Shown in pieces: positions 42,071 through 49,210 of a stretch of 64,000 bases of DNA. Both the position numbers and the translations under genes were made by a program. Position 1 is the first letter of the stretch. Every line of letters begins with the position of its first letter. Location of the stretch: contig NZ_CP046804.1 in assembly GCF_009763805.1 (NCBI RefSeq), positions 496,001 to 560,000 of the forward strand, written 5' to 3'. Below the pieces are notes generated by a model. It saw only the letters and a list, made by a program, of their open reading frames with translations, was not told the DNA's origin and did not search any database. The DNA comes from Vibrio cidicii. GTDB lineage: Bacteria > Pseudomonadota > Gammaproteobacteria > Enterobacterales > Vibrionaceae.

Positions 42071-42102
42071 CAATAAAATTTGGGTGGTGACCAGCACCAC
42101 CC
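42071..42102 (-). terminator. Terminator of the DUF3360 gene
   Basis: Perfect 8-bp stem (42082-42089 with 42095-42102) followed on the minus strand by AAATTTTATTG. It separates the DUF3360 gene from pflB, so the two have separate transcripts. Confidence 0.75.
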
Positions 42103-42118
42103 ACACTTTATTTTAATC

Positions 42119-43666
42119 TTACAGCCAAGCTTTGATGCCATATTGGCTTTCTAGCATACCGACTGCAAGCATAGCAACCAGACAGATAATCAGCACGCCG
42201 CCAGGGATAACGACTTTGTCAACAAAAGAGAGTTTAGATGCACGCTCTTTGTCACCAATCAGACCATTATTATCTAGTAACATGGTCAATGCCCAAGCTA
42301 GAACTGGGTTAACCACCGCTGAACCGAAGATACAGATACCAGCCGCTTGCGAATCTTTTGTGCTACGAACCATCTGCATACCTGCTTCAAGTAGTGGTAG
42401 GAATACCCCAACAAGCAGCGCACAACGCATTACTGGTGGCCATACCGCGACGTCCATTGGGAAGCCAAGAACGGCGATAGTCATAACCAAAGTACCTAGA
42501 ATGATCGCACCACCAGGGATTGGACGCTTCGCAATCGCGGCTGGGATCATGTATGTACCCCAAGACGATGTGATGTTACCGCCACCCAATGCCGTACCTA
42601 CCATTTGACGGATAGAACACATGGTCATAGTGTCATCCACATCCATCAATACTTTTTCCGTCTTCTTAGGATAGTTCAATTCTTGGAAAATACGGTGGCC
42701 AAGAAAATCTGGAGACCACATTGCTACCGCCAGAATCGCAAAAGGTAGAGAGGCGATAAAGTGCTGTAGTGTTGGTAGGCCAAGTTGCCAACCTGTCTCT
42801 GTGCTGCCCCACCAGTAAACTGGGTTTAGGTTAGGTAGGCCCATTTCTGTTTCAAACTTCAGGTCAAAACCAGCGCCAAGCACGAGTGCAATCACCAAAC
42901 CTGTAAACGCACAGACAGGAATGGCTAACCAACGTAGGTTGAGTTTTGCCAATAGTGCATAGATAACGATGTTAACGCCAAGTACCACCAAGCCAATGTA
43001 ACCTAGGCTACCCGCAGCAATGTCTGCAGATTGTAAACCGACGGCCCATTCTTGGATTGACGTGATTTGGCTCATCGTCCCGGTAAAGCCGAGGAAGATC
43101 AACAAGCCGCCTGCGGTACCTTCGGAGGTGAGGTTCACCAGCTTAGAGCCGCCTTTGAAGTAGCTCAGAAGCAGACCAAAAACGCCGAGTAACAGTGCCA
43201 ATGCAAGAGGGTGAGCACCGGCAAGAGCGATCGCGCCGATAAGAGGGATCATTGGGCCGTGGTTACCCGCTAGGTTGGCTCGTGGATTGACAAAGCCAGA
43301 AGCGATAACACAGAAGAACAGGGCTGGGAACAACATTTCCACACGTGCAACTTCGATAGCGAATTCTTTACCTAAGTTGATGTGATCCCAAGCTTGAGTT
43401 AGGCCATCAGCCCAAGACATCATTACCGCTGAGTACATCGCGATGATGCCGATAGTGCCTGCGAGTGCTGGAACAAGGTCTTCAAGTTCAAAACGGAAGT
43501 CACGACCAGGAAGGTTTAGACCGAAGCGACGTGGCTTCATGATCTGCAGTTCGTGGTCTAAGTAGTCTGAGCGGCTGGCAAATTCAGACGCGGGACGGTG
43601 AAGCTCTTGATAGCTCTTTGTCTCGATATCTGAATCAGAGTGCACTTTATTCACTGCGTCTGACAT
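42119..43666 (-). CDS. DUF3360 polytopic membrane protein, SulP/NCS2-like transporter
   Basis: A 515-residue inner-membrane protein of the DUF3360 family, known from Vibrio and relatives. Some 11-13 hydrophobic segments follow a hydrophilic N-terminus of about 65 residues. LVPALAGTIGIIAMYSAVMM, FVNPRANLAGNHGPMIPLIG and GTALGGGNITSSWGTYMIPA resemble SulP/nucleobase transporters, where Gly/Asn-rich helix breaks line the substrate site. Substrate unknown. It starts 459 bases from the divergent lipoprotein gene and has an FNR-like box upstream, next to pflB, so anaerobic control is probable. Could serve as a formate or organic-anion transporter, which is speculation from context. Confidence 0.75.
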   Translation of the reverse strand: MSDAVNKVHSDSDIETKSYQELHRPASEFASRSDYLDHELQIMKPRRFGLNLPGRDFRFELEDLVPALAGTIGIIAMYSAVMMSWADGLTQAWDHINLGKEFAIEVARVEMLFPALFFCVIASGFVNPRANLAGNHGPMIPLIGAIALAGAHPLALALLLGVFGLLLSYFKGGSKLVNLTSEGTAGGLLIFLGFTGTMSQITSIQEWAVGLQSADIAAGSLGYIGLVVLGVNIVIYALLAKLNLRWLAIPVCAFTGLVIALVLGAGFDLKFETEMGLPNLNPVYWWGSTETGWQLGLPTLQHFIASLPFAILAVAMWSPDFLGHRIFQELNYPKKTEKVLMDVDDTMTMCSIRQMVGTALGGGNITSSWGTYMIPAAIAKRPIPGGAIILGTLVMTIAVLGFPMDVAVWPPVMRCALLVGVFLPLLEAGMQMVRSTKDSQAAGICIFGSAVVNPVLAWALTMLLDNNGLIGDKERASKLSFVDKVVIPGGVLIICLVAMLAVGMLESQYGIKAWL

Positions 43667-44123
43667 AGATTCCTCATATATTTAAAAAGTTAGTAATTCT
43701 TTCTCAATTCCACACGCCGGCTTTTTTGCAGGCCGTTTATGCTAGCTATTATTAGGTTTATTGTTGCACGAGTGCTACGTGCCTAAGCATAGCTAAGTTT
43801 TTAATCAATGATGACTTGAGAACAGCCTCATCTTTGCCGCGAGTCTAGCAAGTTAACCCTTTGGGATGATTGATTTAGATCACTGAAAGAATTGATGTGA
43901 AAGAAAACTACGGAAAGTATCTCAGTTGCGAAAAAACCATGCTTTTTATATGTAATTTGCTTTCATAAGTTACGTTTTTTAGAAAATTTTAAACACTTAT
44001 GCATCAAGGTGAGCTTGTTTGTTCACAATTTGGACATTGAAATGCAAGAAGTTGGCGCTAATTTTGCTATTGTTCGTTGAGTGACGTTTAATTGGCGAAA
44101 CTTTGCCGTATCAGGAAGAGAAA
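43667..44123. other. Divergent intergenic region, DUF3360 gene and poly-Gly lipoprotein
   Basis: 457 AT-rich bases without a credible gene. They contain the FNR-like box at 43870-43883. No terminator-like hairpin or repeat stands out. Confidence 0.45.
43870..43883. promoter_or_regulatory. FNR-like box upstream of the DUF3360 gene
   Basis: TTGAT-TTAG-ATCAC matches the FNR consensus TTGAT-N4-ATCAA at nine of ten fixed positions. It lies about 205 bases before the DUF3360 start and 240 before the divergent lipoprotein start. CRP reads TGTGA-N6-TCACA, which fits worse. Confidence 0.55.
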
Positions 44124-45603
44124 ATGAAGAATCTAAAACTATTGCCGCTTGTAGCGATGATTTCTGGCGTATTGGTTGGCTGCGGCGGTGGAGGCGGTGG
44201 CGGTGGTGGCGGTGGTACACCCGTCGCCACGTATACTTGGCAAGTTGTTGATTTGTATAAGGTCGAGCGCTCTAAGGTAGGGACTGGTTGCGCAATATTC
44301 GCCAATATGAGCGACGGTAGTGGGGATGTTATTGCGTCGCGTGTCGCAAATAGGGACTATCGTATTCTTTTTCACAACTCAGATGGTTCGGTTGTGATAG
44401 ACAAGACTATTGAAGGGGCAGACCTTCCCTCATCAGGAATTATTACGTTTAAAGAAAGCGATGTTCCTGACGGAGGTTACGTTGCGTTAGAAGAGCTCGA
44501 TGGACGATCGATAGGACAACGGGATAGCTATATGTTTGGTGTCCACAAGAGCCTACTCCAAAATATGACGTTAGCGATTAGTTCGCCTCAAACAAATAAT
44601 AGCTGTTACAAAGGTGAGCAAGAGCCAGTAGACCTTAACGTTTCCAATGCTGTTATTGACGTTTTAGCAAATGATAACCCTGCATATTTTATGACAAGTG
44701 CATCGAAACTCGCGGGTGAAGGGAGCCCTCGGCTCAAAGCCAGAAGGTGTACCTGTTTATTCGGGAATTCCTTCACTAGAGAAAAAATTAGTAACGCGTT
44801 TTGAAGAATATACAAATGATGAGGCGAACAATCTAACACAATATGCCATTGTGCCTTTAGGTGCTGTTTATGACGCGACAAATCCGACCACAACTCCTGC
44901 TCAGAAATTAAAAGGTGATATTGTTTCTCCAAGCTTCTCAACGACGGACTTAACGCTTAGTAGTAGTGGTGTAGAAGTTGTTTTGAGCGGGGGTGTTTAC
45001 CAATGGCAACCCCTTTTTGATTCTAGTATTACGTATTCTATAGCTAAATCTGAATTGGACTTGTCTAGCTGGAGCTTTCGTCTCAACGGAACCACGCCTG
45101 ATATCAGTGGAAGTTGGATATATACGGCACAAAAAGTGGCTGATGGTAATGACGTCAATATTTCATATCCTAACGTTCACGATTTTTCTACGACAACGAT
45201 CGGAGCATGTGGAAACAGTTATTGTGTCAATTCAGTAGGTTATTCCCCTTCTGACTTCCAAGTCCAGAGAACTGCTATTCGTTCAAAGACTGATGCTGAT
45301 AGAGACTTTTTCCAAACAGTTTATTCAGTACCATCGCGGTCTCAGGTGATCTTAAAGAGTCCTAGTGAGCAAATAGTGCCAAAAGCGACGGATAGAGTTG
45401 AAATCCAAGTTGTAGATTCTGATGCGTCTCTGCGCGATAAAGCTAAGTTTACGATGGCTTTAGGGATGAACCTGCAAAACTTAGGAACAGACACAACTTT
45501 CAAAGACTTCAACGGTGTTGTGATGTTACCTAGTGAGCAGCTTAAGTATAAGAAGCTGATGATGAGCCAAAACTACCAAGCTTTGTCAAACAAAGTAAAT
45601 TAA
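44124..45603 (+). CDS. Unrecognised poly-glycine lipoprotein, frameshifted as read
   Basis: A surface or periplasmic lipoprotein of 492 residues after repair. I do not recognise its family. The signal ends in lipobox LVGC (Cys20), directly followed by 11 glycines (codons 44184-44216) and then TPVATYTWQVVDLYKVERSK. The remainder is predicted beta-rich with Cys pairs (SCY, GACGNSYCVNS). As read, the frame ends at 44804 after SASKLAGEG; the other frame runs LGSKPEGVPVYSGIPSLEKK. Removing one A from GAAAC at 44706-44708 gives SASNSRVKGALGSK and joins them. More AT-rich than neighbours. ATG at 44124 follows AGAGAAA. Between DUF3360 and the amino-acid transporter, with its own terminator. Confidence 0.72.
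44184..44216 (+). repeat. G-rich GGN microsatellite coding for 11 Gly
   Basis: Eleven GGN codons in a row (GGC, GGT or GGA) after the lipoprotein Cys. Such a tract can slip in units of three bases and changes only tether length, not frame. Confidence 0.9.
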
Positions 45604-45644
45604 GTGGATTTGTTGCACTAGTTAACGAAAATCAAACACAAACC

Positions 45645-45671
45645 AGCCTCCACCTCGGAGGCTTTTTTTTA
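45645..45671 (+). terminator. Terminator after the poly-Gly lipoprotein
   Basis: Perfect 7-bp stem AGCCTCC (45645-45651 with 45657-45663) followed by seven or more T. Confidence 0.87.
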
Positions 45672-45707
45672 CTCTCTATGCAGGTTAAAAAGAATAATTT
45701 GCTGAAT

Positions 45708-45746
45708 GGTGAATAAAAATACATTATTCATTTCTAGTTATTCGAA
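45708..45746 (+). promoter_or_regulatory. Tandem ARG box (ArgR site) before the amino-acid ABC operon
   Basis: Box 1 (45708-45725) contains TGAATAAAAATACA, one mismatch from the ARG consensus TGAATWWWWATTCA. After exactly three bases, box 2 (45729-45746) is weaker, keeping ATTC of its right half. Paired 18-bp boxes three bases apart are the known ArgR layout. It lies 110 bases before the ATPase gene. Confidence 0.65.
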
Positions 45747-45856
45747 ATTTTCAGGTTAATAAATTGTTGCAGGCAAATTGATAGAATGCTAGCTTGTAAC
45801 TCAATAAGAGGGCGGAGTGCCCCGGCAGTGACAAAAAATACAGGGAGTAGAAGCGC

Positions 45857-46627
45857 ATGCAAGATGTACCAGCGCTGGACATTAAACAACTGCACAAAAC
45901 TTTTGGTCAGAACGAAGTGCTTAAGGGTATTTCACTTTCTGCGCATAAAGGAGACGTCATATCCATCATCGGCTCTTCCGGTTCCGGTAAGAGTACCTTT
46001 CTAAGATGCATTAATTTGCTTGAAACGCCAACCGCTGGGGAAATTTGGGTTAACGGAGAGTTAATCCAGATGAAAAACAACCGCGCAGGCGAATCTGTCC
46101 CAGCCAATGAGAAACAAGTGCAACGTATCCGTTCACGTTTAGCCATGGTTTTTCAAGGGTTCAATTTATGGTCACACATGACAGTGCTGGAGAATGTGAT
46201 TGAAGCGCCTGTGCATGTGCTTGGTGTGCCCAAAGTGCAGGCGATAGAAAACGCAGAGATGCTGCTTAAGAAAGTCGGCCTTTATGAACGTAAGGATTAC
46301 TACCCGGGGCATTTGTCTGGCGGTCAACAGCAGCGTGCCGCGATTGCTCGCGCTCTGGCGGTGGAACCAGAAGTGATGCTGTTCGACGAACCGACTTCCG
46401 CGCTCGACCCAGAATTGGTCGGCGAAGTATTAGGGGTGATGCGTGATTTGGCCGCGGAAGGGCGAACCATGCTCGTCGTGACGCACGAGATGGCGTTTGC
46501 TCGTGATGTGTCAAACCACGTGATGTTCCTTCATCAAGGGCTGGTGGAAGAACAGGGGAACCCAGCTAAACTGTTTACAAACCCAGATTCAGAACGGTTA
46601 AAACAGTTTATCTCGTCTATTTATTAA
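45857..46627 (+). CDS. Basic amino acid ABC transporter ATPase (HisP/AotP-like)
   Basis: A 256-residue ATPase very similar to HisP/AotP, energising import of arginine, ornithine, lysine or histidine. Walker A GSSGSGKSTFLRCINLLE is near 40-57, FNLWSHMTVLENV follows, signature LSGGQQQRAAIARALA near 155, Walker B VMLFDEPTSALDPELVGEV, and switch THEM. The ATG at 45857 was chosen over further in-frame positions because MQDVPALDIKQLHK matches the family. It heads the operon ATPase, binding protein, two permeases and lies behind a tandem ARG box. This argues for arginine/ornithine as main substrate. Confidence 0.9.
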   Translation: MQDVPALDIKQLHKTFGQNEVLKGISLSAHKGDVISIIGSSGSGKSTFLRCINLLETPTAGEIWVNGELIQMKNNRAGESVPANEKQVQRIRSRLAMVFQGFNLWSHMTVLENVIEAPVHVLGVPKVQAIENAEMLLKKVGLYERKDYYPGHLSGGQQQRAAIARALAVEPEVMLFDEPTSALDPELVGEVLGVMRDLAAEGRTMLVVTHEMAFARDVSNHVMFLHQGLVEEQGNPAKLFTNPDSERLKQFISSIY

Positions 46628-46666
46628 GGTTTTGCTTGCTGACTGAAGCAAGAAAGATAGTAATTG

Positions 46667-46739
46667 CTAGAACCTAGAACCTAGAACCTAGAACCTAGAA
46701 CCTAGAACCTAGAACCTAGAACCTAGAACCTAGAACCTA
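46667..46739 (+). repeat. Tandem repeat, 10 copies of CTAGAAC
   Basis: Ten perfect copies of the 7-mer CTAGAAC (46667-46736) plus CTA fill most of the 157 bases between the ATPase gene and the binding-protein gene of the amino-acid operon. No unit is interrupted. The period of seven and perfect identity suggest a variable-number repeat. Confidence 0.97.
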
Positions 46740-46784
46740 AACACAACATCGCAATATAAAGAAAACAATCACAGGAGTATGGAT

Positions 46785-47555
46785 ATGAAGAAGTGGTTAC
46801 TCGCAGCAACTTTGGCCGCCACAGCGGTATCGGGTATCGCACAAGCGAAGGATTGGAAAACCGTGCGTTTCGGTATTGAAGGGGCTTATCCTCCGTTTAG
46901 CTGGACAGAAGCCGATGGTTCTCTGAAGGGTTTTGACGTGGATATGGCGAATGCCCTGTGTAAAGAGATGCAGGTGGAGTGCAAGATAGTCCCACAAGAT
47001 TGGGATGGAATTATTCCTTCGCTGCTTGCTCGTAAATATGACGCGATTATCGCGGCGATGTCGATTACCGAAGAGCGTAAAAAGAAGGTCGATTTCACTG
47101 GTAAGTATGCGCAGATTCCCAACAAGTTTATTGCTAAAAAAGGTGCAGGCTTAGATTTCGCTAACCTAGATGGAGTGAAAATTGGCGTGCAACGCGCAAC
47201 CACTCACGACAAATACCTTACTGACAATTACGGCAGCAAAGTGGATATCGTCCGTTACGGTTCATTTGATGAGGCGTATCTGGATCTGGCCAATGGCCGT
47301 GTAGCAGCGGTACTCGGGGATGCGTCGGCACTCGAAGAAGGTGTGCTCAACAAAGCGGGCGGTGACGCTTATGAGTTTGTTGGCCCGTCGCTGATGGATC
47401 CAAAATGGTTTGGTGAAGGCATGGGTATCGCTGTACGTAAGCAAGACAAAGATCTCACTAAGAAACTGGACGCCGCTATCGCCTCTCTACGTGAGAAAGG
47501 TGTTTATCAGCAAATTGCAGCCAAGTACTTTAAGTACGATGTTTATGGCAACTAA
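46785..47555 (+). CDS. Basic amino acid ABC transporter periplasmic binding protein
   Basis: A periplasmic solute-binding protein (256 residues) of the HisJ/ArtJ/AotJ group. Signal peptide MKKWLLAATLAATAVSGIAQA precedes KDWKTVRFGIEGAYPPFSW; FDVDMANALCKEMQVECK, ITEERKKKVDFTGKYA and VQRATTHDKYL are ligand-site regions of the family. The ATG at 46785 is chosen because the GGAG site is at proper spacing; the ATG six bases upstream lies too close. Substrate is a basic amino acid by family and by the ArgR site. Confidence 0.9.
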   Translation: MKKWLLAATLAATAVSGIAQAKDWKTVRFGIEGAYPPFSWTEADGSLKGFDVDMANALCKEMQVECKIVPQDWDGIIPSLLARKYDAIIAAMSITEERKKKVDFTGKYAQIPNKFIAKKGAGLDFANLDGVKIGVQRATTHDKYLTDNYGSKVDIVRYGSFDEAYLDLANGRVAAVLGDASALEEGVLNKAGGDAYEFVGPSLMDPKWFGEGMGIAVRKQDKDLTKKLDAAIASLREKGVYQQIAAKYFKYDVYGN

Positions 47556-47648
47556 TACCAGCCGATAACACCGATACCTGATTGCCGGTTCGTTCCTGGA
47601 TGTACCCGGCAATCAGGACTCTGGATTCTAGGGATTAGGAACTCACCT

Positions 47649-48389
47649 ATGCTGGATTTACAAGGATATGAAGCCTCAATTCTTAAAGGGGCACTGCTCA
47701 CTATTGAAGTGGCACTACTCTCCGTGCTCTTAGCGATGATACTTGGCATGCTAGGTGCCTTGGCGAAAATGGCCCCGTATCGCTGGGCAAGAGCAATCGC
47801 GACACTCTACACTACCATCATTCGCGGTATTCCCGATCTGGTTCTGATGATGTTGATCTTCTTCGGCGGACAGATCTTTCTCAATAATTCCCTTTACGCC
47901 ATCAACGAATGGCTCAATGGCTGGTTTGCATCCAGCGATCCGAATCACGAATGGGTCTCCTACGTCCCTGATTACTTAGATGTCAGCCCATTTATTGCGG
48001 GTGTGCTAACCATTGGATTTATTTTTGGCGCTTACATGGCTGAGACATTTCGTGGTGCCATCATGGCGGTGGATAAAGGCGAGCTTGAAGCCGCCAAAGC
48101 CTACGGTATGAGCGCAACCTTGGCATTTCGCCGCATCTTGTTGCCGCAAATGATCCGTCACGCACTGCCCGGTTTTGGCAATAACTGGCTGGTGCTGCTA
48201 AAAACCACCGCTCTGGTGTCGATTATCGGTTTGGAAGACATGGTGCGCATGAGCTCTCTCGCCGCGGGTTCAACAAAGATGCCGTTTACTTTCTACATGG
48301 CGGTTGCGATTATTTTCTTGTTTTTCACCAGTATTTCAACGGGACTGTTGAAAATTGTCGAACGCAAATTCAGCATTCATGCGAGGTAG
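47649..48389 (+). CDS. Basic amino acid ABC transporter permease (HisQ/AotQ-like)
   Basis: A 246-residue inner-membrane permease with about five helices. The ATPase-contact EAA loop is GELEAAKAYGMSATLAFRRILLPQM near 145-170. LLKTTALVSIIGLEDM is typical for polar amino acid permeases. It pairs with the permease gene three bases downstream. AGGAACTCACCT precedes the ATG. Confidence 0.9.
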   Translation: MLDLQGYEASILKGALLTIEVALLSVLLAMILGMLGALAKMAPYRWARAIATLYTTIIRGIPDLVLMMLIFFGGQIFLNNSLYAINEWLNGWFASSDPNHEWVSYVPDYLDVSPFIAGVLTIGFIFGAYMAETFRGAIMAVDKGELEAAKAYGMSATLAFRRILLPQMIRHALPGFGNNWLVLLKTTALVSIIGLEDMVRMSSLAAGSTKMPFTFYMAVAIIFLFFTSISTGLLKIVERKFSIHAR

Positions 48390-48392
48390 AAT

Positions 48393-49070
48393 ATGGATTT
48401 TTCTTTAATCTTAGACAGTTTTCCCGTTTATCTTGAGGGGTTGTGGACCACAGTGTGGCTAGTTTCTCTCTCGCTGGTGATTGGTTTGAGCTTGGCGATC
48501 CCACTTGCGGTGGCGAGAAACAGCCATAACCCGTTGTTACGCTTGCCAACTTGGGGCTATATCTACTTTTTCCGCGGTACGCCACTGTTGGTGCAGCTTT
48601 ACTTGATCTACTACGGAATGGATCAGTTTTTCCCCGTCAAAGGGACGTTGTGGGAATATGCTTGGTTCTGTGCACTGGTCGCCTTTGTGCTCAATACCTC
48701 GGCTTATACCGCTGAGATCATTCGCGGTGCTATCAACGGCTTGCCGAAAGGCGAAGTCGAAGCGGCCAAAGCCTATGGCATGAGTACTTGGAAGACCTAC
48801 CGTCGAGTGATTTTGCCAAGTGCGTTGCGCCGCGCACTACCGGCTTACAGCAACGAAGTGATTTTCATGCTGCATGGCAGTGCAGTAGCGGGGATTGTCA
48901 CCATCATGGATCTGACAGGGGCAGCGCGTCTGGTCAACTCCCGCTATTACGCGCCATTTGAGTCGTTTTTGACCGCAGGCTTTTTCTACATGATGCTAAC
49001 GTTTTGTATTTTGTGGTGTTTTAAAAATGCCGAAAAACGCTTTTTGGCCTATTTACGGCCATTGAGTTAA
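48393..49070 (+). CDS. Basic amino acid ABC transporter permease (HisM/AotM-like)
   Basis: A 225-residue permease with an N-terminal helix (LWTTVWLVSLSLVIGLSLAI), YFFRGTPLLVQLYLIYYGMDQFF (family signature), and the EAA loop GEVEAAKAYGMSTWKTYRRVILP. Separated by three bases from the preceding permease. It is the last gene of the operon and is followed by a terminator. Confidence 0.9.
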   Translation: MDFSLILDSFPVYLEGLWTTVWLVSLSLVIGLSLAIPLAVARNSHNPLLRLPTWGYIYFFRGTPLLVQLYLIYYGMDQFFPVKGTLWEYAWFCALVAFVLNTSAYTAEIIRGAINGLPKGEVEAAKAYGMSTWKTYRRVILPSALRRALPAYSNEVIFMLHGSAVAGIVTIMDLTGAARLVNSRYYAPFESFLTAGFFYMMLTFCILWCFKNAEKRFLAYLRPLS

Positions 49071-49077
49071 TCGTTTG

Positions 49078-49107
49078 AAAACGGCGCTTGTGAGTGCCGT
49101 TTTTTTC
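49078..49107 (+). terminator. Terminator of the amino-acid transporter operon
   Basis: Stem AAAACGGC (49078-49085) with GCCGTTTT (49096-49103), followed by further T. Confidence 0.85.
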
Positions 49108-49210
49108 ATTCTGTTAGCTTGCTTCAGAGTTTGAGATGCCAAATATCCTCATTATTGTTGTGGCGTAGCTGATAAGTAAACTCTCAGCAAAACAAAAGCG
49201 AGAGCAGTGG

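Noticed and set aside
46667..46739. CRISPR array
   Set aside because: Units are seven bases long and contiguous, with no spacers and no cas genes nearby; it is a simple tandem repeat.
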